A stretch of DNA of 64,000 nucleotides, taken from positions 558,001 to 622,000 of the forward strand of contig OZ240685.1 of the NCBI GenBank assembly GCA_965199135.1, in the 5' to 3' direction. The position numbers and the translations under genes are program-made. Positions 15,290-24,749 of the stretch are shown in pieces. The notes under the pieces are model-generated. The model did no database searches and was not told the origin of the DNA. It was given only the letters and a program-made list of their open reading frames with translations. Source of the stretch: EB88 sp965199135 (GTDB lineage: Bacteria; Acidobacteriota; Terriglobia; Terriglobales; Acidobacteriaceae). Numbering within the stretch: the first letter of the stretch is position 1; each line of letters opens with the position of its first letter.

Positions 15290-16192
15290 CTATTGAGTCA
15301 TCCCCAGCATCCCCCTGGAGATCGAGATGATGGCGGGCCCCAAAAGCACAATGAAGATACAGGGGAAGATGAAGAGGACCAGCGGGAACAACATTTTCAC
15401 CGTAGTCTTCGCGGCCTTCTCTTCTGCAGCCTGCTTTCTCTTCAATCGCATATCGTCGGAAAACGAACTGAGTGCGCGCGCAATCGGCGTGCCGAAGCGT
15501 TCTGTCTGAATCAGCATGCCGACAAAGGCCAGCACGTCAGTCAACTTCGTCCGCTCGGCCATGCCTTTCCACGCGTCTACGCGCGGGCGCCCTGCACGCT
15601 GTTCCCGATTGATCTGGAGAAACTCCTCGTTGATCTCGGGATGGCTGTTCGCAAGCTCCTGCCCCACCCGCAACATGGCCTGATCAAGACCAAGCCCGGC
15701 ATCCACGCAGATCACCAGCAGATCGATTGAGTCGGGCATGCTCTTGCGAATCCGTTCACGCCGTCCTTTAATCTTCCTCTCCAGCCACGTGTTGGGCGCG
15801 ATGTAACCAACGCCTGCCAGCACTGCGATCCAAAGCATGGTTTTTCCCGGGATAAACGTTCCGAGGATGACACCCAGGATGGGGCACAGGATGCGGGCGG
15901 CGAAGTACACATTGATCAGGTCTTGCGACTTCAACCCCGCACTGACGAAGCGGTCACGGAGCCTCTGATCTGTTTCCATGCCGATGCGCGAGCGCGAGGT
16001 CTGCAGGACGCGCAACAAGAGATCGCGTGTGGACGGCCCTCTCGGCTTCACCTCGATTTGTACCTGTCGCGTAATCTCGGCGACTCGACGCGTCATGTCA
16101 CGGTTGCCAGACAAAGAAACGATCACGCACGCGGCGAGGCCGAAGAAGCAGAAGAGCGACGTTCCCATGGCAAAGATCAGAAGAGGGCTCAT
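15290..16192 (-). CDS. tadC: Tad pilus inner-membrane platform protein TadC
   Basis: 300 residues of the GspF/T2SSF superfamily. Spans near the N-terminus (about 5-27), in the middle (about 105-140) and at the C-terminus (about 265-295) flank a cytosolic helical domain containing MPDSIDLLVICVDAGLGLDQAM, characteristic of TadB/TadC proteins. With TadB it forms the platform on which ATPase CpaF acts to assemble or retract Flp pili. It begins 3 bases after the tadB stop. Confidence 0.9.
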   Translation of the reverse strand: MSPLLIFAMGTSLFCFFGLAACVIVSLSGNRDMTRRVAEITRQVQIEVKPRGPSTRDLLLRVLQTSRSRIGMETDQRLRDRFVSAGLKSQDLINVYFAARILCPILGVILGTFIPGKTMLWIAVLAGVGYIAPNTWLERKIKGRRERIRKSMPDSIDLLVICVDAGLGLDQAMLRVGQELANSHPEINEEFLQINREQRAGRPRVDAWKGMAERTKLTDVLAFVGMLIQTERFGTPIARALSSFSDDMRLKRKQAAEEKAAKTTVKMLFPLVLFIFPCIFIVLLGPAIISISRGMLGMTQ

Positions 16193-16195
16193 GCA

Positions 16196-17167
16196 CTACA
16201 CCTCGATCTTCACAATGCGCGAGATGAGAAAGCTGCCGACCGAGATCATCGCAACTCCACCATAGGTCAAATCGAGGCCGAGTGGATCATGAAAGAGAGG
16301 GGTCGTATAGCCCGGATTGATCAGGTTGATCAACACACCAAGCGCAATCGGCATGAGAGACAAGATCCAGCCGGTCAGCCTACCCTGTGCAGTCTTGGTG
16401 CGCACTTCCCCCTGGATGCGTTGACGCTCACGTAGAACATACGTGGTGCGGTCAAGGATTTCGGTAAGATTGCCGCCTGTCTCCTTCTGTACCATCATGG
16501 CGGTAATGAGTATCTGCAGGTCCTTGGAGGGGATGCGCCCTCCAAGCTGCAGCAGCGCATCGCGAAAAGGAAGGCCAAAGTTCTGCGCACGAAACACTTC
16601 AGCAAACTCCCCCGCGACTGGCTCGATGCCCTGTTCTGCAACCACCTCGATGGCAGACGATACCGAATGCCCAGCCTTCAAGGCGCGCGATAAAAGATCG
16701 ATTGACTCTGGAAGTGCCGCATCAAACCTGCCGAGCCGCTTACTTCGCTGGAGATTCAGCAGCAAAAGGGGGCCGGCACACCCGATCAGGGGGGCGGCGA
16801 AGCCCGCGATCAGGTTCCGTGTGAAGAAATGTATGCCCACACCGCCGACCGCTGCGAACCCGACGGACTGCATCAGGAGCTTCGCGGGTGTGATATCACG
16901 ATCGGCCTGACGGATCGCGAGACCGAGTTTCAGCCCCCAGGGAAAACGAAAGATGAAGCTATCGACCTGCGCGAGGTATCCTTCGCGGGTCGGCTCACGA
17001 AGTAGCTCCTCCGTCGCGGCCGCGGCAAGAATCTCGGCGTCATGCGACGGCTTCGCGATCATCATCAGGCGCTCTTCGATCACCTTTTCACGGGCTGTAC
17101 GCCGAGTGAGCAAAGCAATCAGGGCAAAACTTGGAATCAGCACTGCAAGAAATACCGTGCTAAGCAC
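16196..17167 (-). CDS. tadB: Tad pilus inner-membrane platform protein TadB
   Basis: 323 residues, GspF-like, with an N-terminal span, paired spans near residues 90-135, and C-terminal spans. The cytosolic motif LPESIDLLSRALKAGHSVSSAIEVVAEQ and the following DLQILITAMMVQKETGGNLTEIL are typical of TadB. It lies one base from the cpaF stop and 3 bases from tadC, in one operon. Confidence 0.9.
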   Translation of the reverse strand: MLSTVFLAVLIPSFALIALLTRRTAREKVIEERLMMIAKPSHDAEILAAAATEELLREPTREGYLAQVDSFIFRFPWGLKLGLAIRQADRDITPAKLLMQSVGFAAVGGVGIHFFTRNLIAGFAAPLIGCAGPLLLLNLQRSKRLGRFDAALPESIDLLSRALKAGHSVSSAIEVVAEQGIEPVAGEFAEVFRAQNFGLPFRDALLQLGGRIPSKDLQILITAMMVQKETGGNLTEILDRTTYVLRERQRIQGEVRTKTAQGRLTGWILSLMPIALGVLINLINPGYTTPLFHDPLGLDLTYGGVAMISVGSFLISRIVKIEV

Positions 17168-17168
17168 G

Positions 17169-18524
17169 CTACACCTCCACCGACTGCTCGAGCATTTTGA
17201 GGTCGAATGGGATGCCGGCCGCTTTTAACTTGTCGAAAAACTTCGGCACAATACCGGTTGCGTAGAAGCGTCCTTTGTATTTTCCATTGGCGGCTATACC
17301 CTGCTTCTCGAAGAGGAAGATGTCCTGCATGCTAAGAACTTCGCCGCTCGTTCCTGTGACCTCGCTGATGTGAGTGATGCGGCGGCTTCCATCGCCGAGG
17401 CGGTGGGCCTGAATAAGGATGTGCACCGCCGAGGCAATCTGCTGCCGGATCGCTTTCTCAGGCAGTGCGATATTGCCCATCATGCACATCGTCTCGATAC
17501 GAGAAATTGCATCGCGGGGCGTGTTGGCGTGGATCGTTGTGATCGAGCCATCGTGACCTGTGTTCATGGCCTGCAACATATCGAGCGCTTCTTCACCACG
17601 GATTTCGCCTAACACGATACGGTCCGGGCGCATACGCAGAGCATTGATCACAAGCTCGCGCTGTCGGATCGCGCCCTTTCCCTCTACGTTGGGCGGACGG
17701 CATTCCAGGCGGACGACATGCTCCTGCTTCAGCTGAAGTTCGGCTGAATCTTCAATCGTCACGATACGTTCCTTGTCCGAGATGAACCCTGACAGAACAT
17801 TGAGGAGGGTCGTTTTCCCAGCGCCCGTACCGCCAGCCACGACGATGTTGAGCCGTGCCCGGACTGCGGCCTTCAGCAACTCCAGCATCTGGGGGCTCAG
17901 TGCGCGAAACCGAACCAGGTCGTCTGCAGTGAGCGGCGATGTCGGAAAGCGACGGATAGAAATGATCGGACCGTCCACCGCGAGTGGCGGGATGACGATA
18001 TTGACGCGCGAACCATCCAGCAGGCGGGCATCTACCATCGGCGATGATTCATCCACACGCCGACCTACTGCAGAGACGATCTTGTCGATGATATGCATCA
18101 AGTGGACATTGTCTTTGAAGACGATGCTTGTTCGTTCCAGCACGCCGCGACGCTCCACATACACACAGCGATGCGTGTTGACAAGGATGTCATTCACTGT
18201 CGGGTCTTGTAGCAAAGGTTCGAGCGGGCCGAGTCCAAATACCTCGTCAAGGACTTCCTGTGCGAGCCGGTCGCGATCCATCGCGCTGAGTGGTACGCCC
18301 TGCTCGCTGAGCAGTTGCTGGATGATGCCCATCAACTGGCCGTGCGTGCCGCGCTGCCCCTGCATGACGCCAAGCTTCTCGAGGTCGACTCGCTTGATCA
18401 ATTCCTGATGCACGGCTGACTTAAGCTCGTGCGACCTGCCGACTGGCAGCGACGTGGGTGCGCGCCCATCAGAAGGCCCGAGCGATGCCGGAGTGTTCAT
18501 GCGAAGTATGGAATCAGTCGACAC
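17169..18524 (-). CDS. cpaF: Tad pilus assembly ATPase CpaF/TadA
   Basis: 451 residues, a complete secretion-type hexameric ATPase. N-terminal domain to about residue 190, Walker A GGTGAGKTT at 231-239, Asp box IEDSAELQL (257-265), Walker B RIVLGEIRG with Glu307, and the His box TTIHANTP. It powers pilin extraction and pilus polymerisation, as in Caulobacter CpaF and Aggregatibacter TadA. No key residue is missing. Confidence 0.95.
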   Translation of the reverse strand: MSTDSILRMNTPASLGPSDGRAPTSLPVGRSHELKSAVHQELIKRVDLEKLGVMQGQRGTHGQLMGIIQQLLSEQGVPLSAMDRDRLAQEVLDEVFGLGPLEPLLQDPTVNDILVNTHRCVYVERRGVLERTSIVFKDNVHLMHIIDKIVSAVGRRVDESSPMVDARLLDGSRVNIVIPPLAVDGPIISIRRFPTSPLTADDLVRFRALSPQMLELLKAAVRARLNIVVAGGTGAGKTTLLNVLSGFISDKERIVTIEDSAELQLKQEHVVRLECRPPNVEGKGAIRQRELVINALRMRPDRIVLGEIRGEEALDMLQAMNTGHDGSITTIHANTPRDAISRIETMCMMGNIALPEKAIRQQIASAVHILIQAHRLGDGSRRITHISEVTGTSGEVLSMQDIFLFEKQGIAANGKYKGRFYATGIVPKFFDKLKAAGIPFDLKMLEQSVEV

Positions 18525-18553
18525 TGGGTGCCTCCTCTCTGTCTATGCGGTAG

Positions 18554-19783
18554 TTACTTCCAGAATCCCAGCTTGCGTTTGCCTGTCTTTGCCACCTCGG
18601 TGGGCACTCCGAAGTGGCCTACAATCTGGGTAGCCCACTTACCCAGCTGTGTACCAAAGTCAGAGCGACGCTGCGGGGAGACAAGTTCTCCTGCATTAAT
18701 CGCCTGCACCAATTCTGCATAGCTCGCAGGCAGGGAGACCGCCACTGGGAGCCGCACCGCCTTCTCGATCTGCTCCACAGTGAGGCCTTCGGAAGCGCTC
18801 TTGCGATTGATCACGATGCGAACGTGCGATGCAGCCGCTTCCGGAAGAGCCAGCTGATCCAAACGACGCGTTAGGTCACGTAGTGCAGCGATGTCTGGGG
18901 TAGCGACCAAATAGGTTTCATCGGAAAGCTGGATCATCGCGGCGGTTTCTTCATAACGCAGTGCGGAGTCAATTACGATGAAGTCATATTCGCGGCGCAG
19001 GAATTCGAAAACACGTTCCAGGTCTTCCTTGCTCGTCCTCTGCAACACCGCGCAGGTATCCGGCGAGCCGATCACAGCAAGGCCATTTGCGTGACGGTTG
19101 AGAAAGCCATTCAACAAGTCTGCATCGAGCCGGTCTGCATTGCGCACCAGCTCATCGAAGTAGTACGTGTTCGGCTTGAGCCCCAGGTAGAGACAAGCGT
19201 GACCCAACTCATGATGATGATCAATCAACAACGTCTTTTTCCCGTGGCGCGTAACCAGGTACGAAGCCAGATGAACAGCCAGCGTCGTGGCGCCGACGCC
19301 GCCTCGCGCCCCGAAGAAGCAGAGCACTCGCCCACGCGTGGAACGCGACTCCATGGAAGAGGCGAGCTTGCTCTCCATTCTTTCAAGCAGCGCGCGCAGC
19401 TGCTCCCGCTCGACCGGCTTCTGTAGAAACTCGCTACAGCCGGCACGCATCGCCCGCAGCAGCAGTGCTGTATCCGGCGAATTTGCGATGCCTACGCAGG
19501 TGATCTTCGGTGCAGGCAGCCGGTCGAAGATCTCCACTGTGGCGAGAGCCTTCTCAACGTCCTTCTCGAAGTCGACGAGCGCGATGCTGCCCAGCGCCTG
19601 CTTTACCGCCTGTGGGAAATGCGGTCGCCGGCCAGGGGTTACGTACTCCTGAAACTCCCCCGCGTACGTGACACCTTCAAGTGCTTCGGACAATTCCGTC
19701 GTGAGCACAGTCACGTCTGTCTCGGTGCACACGGTAAATACCGCAAGCATCGTGAAATCCGGAATGGCTTCTTCTTTAGGCAT
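18554..19783 (-). CDS. cpaE: Tad pilus localisation protein CpaE/TadZ (degenerate P-loop)
   Basis: 409 residues: N-terminal receiver-like domain (about 10-135) without the usual phospho-acceptor pattern, then a ParA/MinD-like domain. The P-loop reads GARGGVGATT (158-167): both the signature Lys and the Walker Lys of ParA (KGGxGKT) are replaced, as in atypical TadZ/CpaE proteins. The middle keeps DFIVIDSALRYEE as Walker B. CpaE/TadZ places the Tad machine in the cell. Spacing to cpaF is 29 bases and to the secretin gene 8 bases. Confidence 0.9.
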   Translation of the reverse strand: MPKEEAIPDFTMLAVFTVCTETDVTVLTTELSEALEGVTYAGEFQEYVTPGRRPHFPQAVKQALGSIALVDFEKDVEKALATVEIFDRLPAPKITCVGIANSPDTALLLRAMRAGCSEFLQKPVEREQLRALLERMESKLASSMESRSTRGRVLCFFGARGGVGATTLAVHLASYLVTRHGKKTLLIDHHHELGHACLYLGLKPNTYYFDELVRNADRLDADLLNGFLNRHANGLAVIGSPDTCAVLQRTSKEDLERVFEFLRREYDFIVIDSALRYEETAAMIQLSDETYLVATPDIAALRDLTRRLDQLALPEAAASHVRIVINRKSASEGLTVEQIEKAVRLPVAVSLPASYAELVQAINAGELVSPQRRSDFGTQLGKWATQIVGHFGVPTEVAKTGKRKLGFWK

Positions 19784-19791
19784 GATTCTAT

Positions 19792-21201
19792 CTACCGCTT
19801 CGGCCTGTTTTCTTGCTCGTCGAACTTCTTGTTGTCGAGGAAAGGTTTGGTCATAACCGGCAGCGCTGGTGAGGTCACCGAGTTGAGCGGATCCACAATC
19901 TGCGGAGTTACGATCACAATCAACTCCACGGTGGAACCGACTTTGCTCTTTGACTTGAAGAGTTCGCCGAGGATCGGAACGCTCGCGATGCCTGGCATCC
20001 GGCTAAACTGGTCCGTGATCCGGTGATCCAGGAGACCGGAAATCGCGAAGCTTTGCCCGTCCTTCAATTCCACTTCTGTCTGTGCACGCCGGGTGTCGAT
20101 TGCTGGAATATCGTAGCCCGAGATAACCACTTCATTCGTGTAGTCAAGTGCGCTTACTTCCGGAGCGACCTTCAAACGAATAGTGCCATCGGCATTCACG
20201 AACGGAGTGAATTCAAGCTTCACGCCATAAGGACGAAACTGCACTGTTACCGACACTGTAGAGCCAGATCCCCCCTGCACGACGGGAAAGGGGAACTCAC
20301 CACCAGAGAGGAAAGACGCCGTCTGCCCACTGAGCGAGGTAATCGTTGGCTCAGCGAGAATCTGCAGAATGGACTTCTGCTCGAGGTCCGCAATCGTCGC
20401 CCCAATATTCAGGCTGGAGTTATAGAGCAGCAGGTTGAGCGGGTTCGATACGGTCAGACTCGAAGCTGCACCGACCGCGGCGACGCCCAGGGATGAGAAC
20501 TGCTGGGTGCCAACAACAGCTGTGTTATTTCCAGCGCTCGCAAAGTTGAATCCATACTGCTCCGCCTTGCTGCGATCGATCTCCGCGATACGCACCCGGA
20601 GCTGGACCTGGCTCGTGTGCACCGGCGCAAGCCGCAGCGAGTTCACAACATCCTTCGCATAGGAGGCAGCGAGCTTACCTGCCGCGTCTGCTGTCTCCTG
20701 CGTGGCTACGACGCCGCTTAAAGTGATGCGATCCTGCAGTGCGGTGGCTTCCACATGGTCATGCGGAAATGCATCGAGCAATGCCGCGCGCACACCCTCC
20801 GTGTCGACATCGGCGGAGACCGTATACACCGAACTTAGACCATTGCTGTCCCACACCACGAGAGTGCTGATCCCGGCAGCCTTGGCATTCACCAGTACTT
20901 CGCTGGGGCTTGAGGTCAGAGAGCCGAGCACCGCCGGATTGCTGATGAAAATGCGACGGATCCGGTTTGGCACATCAAGTATCAGCGCGTGACCCACTAC
21001 CACATGCAGCATCTCGCTCCTGGTGCCGACATGCACGAGTGGCAATGGGCCGGAGGGCCGTGCCATGTCACCCGCAGAACGTATCTGCGCGACTCCGCTG
21101 CGGCCGCCGGCACAAAGCAGGAGGCTAAGGGCGCCAACGTACCACACAGCGTAGCGGAGCATGCCAGGAGGAGAAAGCCGGGTTCGTACCAAACTGGCCA
21201 C
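19792..21201 (-). CDS. cpaC: Tad pilus secretin CpaC/RcpA
   Basis: 469 residues. Signal sequence (about 15-38), N-terminal pilus/BON-like domains to about residue 195, then the secretin domain: VQLRVRIAEIDRSKAEQYGFNF, LAEPTITSLSGQTASFLSGGEFPFPV, VKLEFTPFV and the terminal ELIVIVTPQIVDPL. It forms the outer-membrane channel for the Flp pilus. The Lys/Arg/Glu-rich tail after the secretin domain is short. Its start overlaps the cpaB stop by one base. Confidence 0.95.
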   Translation of the reverse strand: MASLVRTRLSPPGMLRYAVWYVGALSLLLCAGGRSGVAQIRSAGDMARPSGPLPLVHVGTRSEMLHVVVGHALILDVPNRIRRIFISNPAVLGSLTSSPSEVLVNAKAAGISTLVVWDSNGLSSVYTVSADVDTEGVRAALLDAFPHDHVEATALQDRITLSGVVATQETADAAGKLAASYAKDVVNSLRLAPVHTSQVQLRVRIAEIDRSKAEQYGFNFASAGNNTAVVGTQQFSSLGVAAVGAASSLTVSNPLNLLLYNSSLNIGATIADLEQKSILQILAEPTITSLSGQTASFLSGGEFPFPVVQGGSGSTVSVTVQFRPYGVKLEFTPFVNADGTIRLKVAPEVSALDYTNEVVISGYDIPAIDTRRAQTEVELKDGQSFAISGLLDHRITDQFSRMPGIASVPILGELFKSKSKVGSTVELIVIVTPQIVDPLNSVTSPALPVMTKPFLDNKKFDEQENRPKR

Positions 21202-22013
21202 TAGAACTCCGCCTTTGTCGCTTTGTCGCCAGTGATGGTTTCCACTGTGTACCTGGGCGGCCGGGCGGCTGGCGCAGTGTGCATCGCGACTTCGCGCGCG
21301 GGAAGCGTTGCAGCGGGAGCAGCGCCAAACTCCGACATCTGTACCGGAGCATCCACCACCTTGTCGCGATCTGAGCCGTTGCGAAGCACAAAGTGAATGG
21401 TGCCTTGCGTGCTCGCAAGCACAACGCGCTCTGCCTCGTCTGGTGTCAGCAGCAAGGTCACGACATTCACCGTCGCAGGTTTGCCATCCGGATCGGGCTT
21501 GGTCTGGTGATCCGTCGCTAATACTTGTACGTCCTGCAAAACCGTTGCCGTCATCGTCTCAGGGCTCTTGTCGGTGCGATACGTGACGAGCACGTCGACA
21601 TGCGAGCTGGGATAGAGGAAGCCACCCACTCCAACGATGTCGTCGCTCTTGAGAGCGATCGCACGAAGGCCTGGGGGGATACGGGCGGTGAGTCCGAAGC
21701 CGCTCGCGTCGCCAAGATCCTGGTCAATAATGGGCTGCCCTGCCTGCACCGGGTACAGAAGAGAACGGCCGACTACGTCAGACGCTTTGACATAGGCGCC
21801 GGCCAGGGGCTGCTTCGCCGGCCAATCGATAGAGCCAAGCGCGTCCGCACGCACGATCTCACCTGGCGCTAGCGGCCGAGTAGCGGATACGTAGTGGCGC
21901 ACTTCAATGTGGGCCCCGGATTTCGGTGCGATCTTGCGAGCCAGGAAGATGGTGCACACCGCCGAAACAGCGAACGCAGCGAGTAGTGCGGTGATCAGGC
22001 GACGAGAGTTCAT
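21201..22013 (-). CDS. cpaB: Tad pilus assembly protein CpaB/RcpC
   Basis: 270 residues: an N-terminal signal anchor (about 7-25), a SAF-type domain at about 38-100 (RPLAPGEIVRADALGSIDWPAK, then LLYPVQAGQPI), and a CpaB/RcpC domain with IPPGLRAIALKSDDIVGVGGFLYPSSHVDVLVTY. It probably stabilises the secretin in the periplasm. The last 60 residues are low-complexity Ala/Pro-rich. It starts 15 bases after the cpaA stop. Confidence 0.9.
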   Translation of the reverse strand: MNSRRLITALLAAFAVSAVCTIFLARKIAPKSGAHIEVRHYVSATRPLAPGEIVRADALGSIDWPAKQPLAGAYVKASDVVGRSLLYPVQAGQPIIDQDLGDASGFGLTARIPPGLRAIALKSDDIVGVGGFLYPSSHVDVLVTYRTDKSPETMTATVLQDVQVLATDHQTKPDPDGKPATVNVVTLLLTPDEAERVVLASTQGTIHFVLRNGSDRDKVVDAPVQMSEFGAAPAATLPAREVAMHTAPAARPPRYTVETITGDKATKAEF

Positions 22014-22028
22014 AGGTTCGGCCTTCTG

Positions 22029-22562
22029 TTAAAGGCGCGCGATCAGAGTGCAGAGACACCCCGAAGCGATGGCCACGCCATACGGCAAACGAAGTGTCCC
22101 CGCGGTGGTTACATTCAGCTCCGGGTGGGGCACCAGGCCGGCGCTGCGGTGATGTGCAACGAGCATCTGCACATTTCCCATCATCTGCTGAAATCGGCCG
22201 CGTGTGACCGCAAGGGCCACAGCAAATATACCGCCGGTAACCGCTGTAGCGATCAGCATGACTGCGAGCGGACCGGTTCCTGTGAGACAGGCACAGGCCG
22301 TCATTAACTTCACATCGCCTGCGCCCATGCCACCTGCAACAAAGAAGAGAAGAAAGAGTACAAACGCAATCAGTGCAGCTTCAGTTGCATTTGCAACGCC
22401 ATGCCATCCATCGACGCCGAAGTGCAAGAGTATGCCCGCGAGAAATCCAGGACCAGTCAGCCAATTCGGCAGGCGCCGCGAACGCACGTCAATCAATGCT
22501 CCTATAACGGCTAGCAACAGTGCAGCGAAAGCATAAAGGTCAAAGCCTGGCAGAGGTCTCAT
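22029..22562 (-). CDS. cpaA: Prepilin peptidase CpaA/TadV
   Basis: 177 residues, an A24-type membrane aspartyl protease with about five or six spans and no methyltransferase domain. Catalytic Asp25 in ALIDVRSRRLPN and Asp83 in MGAGDVKLMT are both present. It cleaves the leader of Flp pilin and probably of the TadE-like pseudopilins. A stem-loop in the 104-base gap after the pilin gene separates it from pilin transcription. Confidence 0.9.
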   Translation of the reverse strand: MRPLPGFDLYAFAALLLAVIGALIDVRSRRLPNWLTGPGFLAGILLHFGVDGWHGVANATEAALIAFVLFLLFFVAGGMGAGDVKLMTACACLTGTGPLAVMLIATAVTGGIFAVALAVTRGRFQQMMGNVQMLVAHHRSAGLVPHPELNVTTAGTLRLPYGVAIASGCLCTLIARL

Positions 22563-22612
22563 CGCGGGTGACTTAGGAAGCTCTCAGTTCGCCGCCCACA
22601 GCGGCATAGTTG

Positions 22613-22645
22613 AAGGGCGCTTCCCTTTCAACGAGAAGCGCCCTT
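22613..22645 (-). terminator. Stem-loop between pilin and cpaA (partial terminator)
   Basis: AAGGGCGCTTC and its exact complement form an 11-bp stem with an 11-base loop, 21 bases after the pilin stop on the minus strand. The bases after the stem are AACTATG, not a T-run. It likely acts as a leaky terminator or 3' stabiliser, giving much pilin mRNA and less mRNA for the assembly genes. Confidence 0.6.
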
Positions 22646-22666
22646 GCAGATGGAGGTAAGCAGAAG

Positions 22667-22846
22667 TTATGCGTTGGTCAGGTTGCCGGTGATCTGGTTG
22701 AAGACGGTGGTCAGCTTGCTACCGATACCTGTCACCGCAACGATAGCGGCGACACCGATCAGACCGGCTACCAGCGCGTACTCAATAAGATCCTGACCCG
22801 ACTCATCCTGCAGCAAGGTCTTAATCATTTCTTTGTAGTGGTTCAT
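22667..22846 (-). CDS. flp: Flp-type major pilin
   Basis: 59 residues from ATG 22846. The in-frame ATG 9 bases upstream abuts the GGAGG at 22856-22860 with no spacing, while 22846 has 9-base spacing, so the inner start is chosen. Class IVb leader: cleavage after Gly17 (ESG-QDLIEYALV), with the required Glu at +5, followed by a hydrophobic helix of about 20 residues and a short tail ending TGNLTNA. It is the structural subunit of the Tad/Flp adhesion pilus. Confidence 0.95.
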   Translation of the reverse strand: MNHYKEMIKTLLQDESGQDLIEYALVAGLIGVAAIVAVTGIGSKLTTVFNQITGNLTNA

Positions 22847-23030
22847 ATGAGTCATCCTCCAGAAATTCGCCCTGCCTTCCGCCCGGATTCACTTCCGAGG
22901 ACAGGTACGTTTGGTAGGACTGATACTAGCGGCTGGATGGTACTTTGTACCGGCGAATCACCGCATCGTGTATTACCTACGTAAGCGCAATGTACAAGTT
23001 ACACTTAAAGAAGGGCTTAGGCGCCGCTTG

Positions 23031-24749
23031 CTATTGGAAGGTCCCAACCTTGAGGGCCGGCTGTGTCGCGGTTGGAGGCAGCGCTAAGTTGATGGCGGCG
23101 CTACCACTTAGACTTACCTGGTCGGTGACGATATCACCGATGAGGAAGGAGCCGCTGCTGGTGCCTCCACTCAGGGTCAGCACGTCGGCGAAGCTTGTGG
23201 AGTGGAAATAGAGGGAGCCTGAGAAAGAGAGTTGGCCAGACCCCCCAAAGGTGGGCGACGAGGTGTTTGCGTGATCCTCGAAGAAGAGCAGCCCACGGAC
23301 TCCTGGATTGCCTGCAGTGTCTGTCGTATCACCACCTGCGTCATAATAGGTGCCGTTTGTTGTGCACTGCCCCCAAAGAACGTTGTTGGTCAGCGTGGCC
23401 GGCATGTTGAGCGACGCGATCGGCGCGGAACCATCGCACGTCAGAGCCTGCGATGGCAGAGCATCTATGGTGTCTCCACTAGCACCGCCTGACACATTAA
23501 AGGTGCCAGAGAGAAAATAAAACATGGCGCCCTTACCCTGCGCATAGAGAAGGTTGTTGGCCTTCGAAACGGGAGAGCACGCGCTCGCGGAGTAGCCGCC
23601 CGAGTAGCTGCTCCAGCACGGCATGGCCATGCGCATGGTATTGCTCCCCGAAGGGGAGAGCGAGCCGTTGAGGTAGTAGACGCCCGGCAGGAAAATGACA
23701 GTCGAGTAGCCGTTAGGAAACGGGATGCCATTTGGGTAATAACCGGGGCCAAACTCGGCACAGTTGGTCGCCACGCCCTGTCCTGCGTATGCCGAGCCGG
23801 TCTGATCCGGGCAGCCGTCGATTTTGTAGCCGACCCATTGATAGTATTGCCCACCGGAGTAGGTCACCGGCGTGAGGCTTTTCACGCTCGCGGGCACCTT
23901 CACCGCTGCAAAGGGATCCGAGATAGGCAGTACATTCGCCTTCCACTTACCCGTGGTTCCGGATTCGAATCCCACATAGCCGCCATTGTTCACGCAGCCG
24001 TTACTTCCCTCGGGCTCGTTCCCCACAATGCCGATATCGGAGCCGGTACCATTCGGTCCACCCTTGCTCGTGTTGATCACGCCCGAGCCCGAGCACTGCA
24101 CAGCGGCGGTGCTCGTGGAGTTGACTTGCAAACTGCGCTGCGGGCCACCGACAATGTTCAATGTCGCGCCGCCCGAGTAGGTAAAAGCATCCGGTCTTGG
24201 GTCCAGTACGATCATCGGCGCTGCTTCCTTCACAGACGCTAAGCCGCAGGTACACTTCGCGGTCACCCTGGAGTAGTGAAAGCCATTCACCAACTCGATT
24301 AGGTACGTCCGCACGCTCGCAGTGATGCTCACCTGCAGGTAGTTCGTCGTCGACATGGCTGAAGGTGGTGCAGTCACCCCGGTGACAGAAGATGGGAAAG
24401 TGTACGTGACCTGGTTCCATGCGCTCGTGTTTGCAACAGAGCTGCTCGCCGGTCCGGCGCTGCTGTATCCGTTGTAATTGGCGTATTGGCAGATGCTCGC
24501 GGTTGAGGTCGTGGTGCACGTGCCATTTGTTCCGGGAGTAAAGCCAGGCGGCGTGACGCCACCAGCGTACTGGAGCATGTCGAGCGCCCCCGCCTGGCAT
24601 GCAGCGTCTGCCGCAGACTGCAGGGCCTGCCGATGGAACCAGAGGTTCGCAACATCCACTGCCAAGCCGGCAGACGCCATCACGCCGATGGCGAAGAACA
24701 GGATCAGCGGAATTGCTGCCTGGCCGGACTCTCGATCTCTAGTAAACAA
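23031..24749 (-). CDS. TadG-like pilus-assembly protein, large secreted domain
   Basis: 572 residues from a TTG at 24749, chosen because GGAGG lies 6 bases upstream and the TTG overlaps the stop of the preceding gene; an ATG at 24824 would overlap that gene by 86 bases. The N-terminus has the TadG helix (RDRESGQAAIPLILFFAIGVMASAGLAVDVANLW). The rest is a Gly/Ser/Thr-rich secreted region, with repeated aromatic and Cys residues, ending in a beta-rich part. Possibly a tip or minor pilus component. 184 bases separate it from the pilin start. Confidence 0.75.
   Translation of the reverse strand: MFTRDRESGQAAIPLILFFAIGVMASAGLAVDVANLWFHRQALQSAADAACQAGALDMLQYAGGVTPPGFTPGTNGTCTTTSTASICQYANYNGYSSAGPASSSVANTSAWNQVTYTFPSSVTGVTAPPSAMSTTNYLQVSITASVRTYLIELVNGFHYSRVTAKCTCGLASVKEAAPMIVLDPRPDAFTYSGGATLNIVGGPQRSLQVNSTSTAAVQCSGSGVINTSKGGPNGTGSDIGIVGNEPEGSNGCVNNGGYVGFESGTTGKWKANVLPISDPFAAVKVPASVKSLTPVTYSGGQYYQWVGYKIDGCPDQTGSAYAGQGVATNCAEFGPGYYPNGIPFPNGYSTVIFLPGVYYLNGSLSPSGSNTMRMAMPCWSSYSGGYSASACSPVSKANNLLYAQGKGAMFYFLSGTFNVSGGASGDTIDALPSQALTCDGSAPIASLNMPATLTNNVLWGQCTTNGTYYDAGGDTTDTAGNPGVRGLLFFEDHANTSSPTFGGSGQLSFSGSLYFHSTSFADVLTLSGGTSSGSFLIGDIVTDQVSLSGSAAINLALPPTATQPALKVGTFQ

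Noticed and set aside
23713..24600. Minus-strand frames in other registers within the TadG-like gene
   Set aside because: Shadow frames; the 572-residue frame has the TadG N-terminus and a coherent start.
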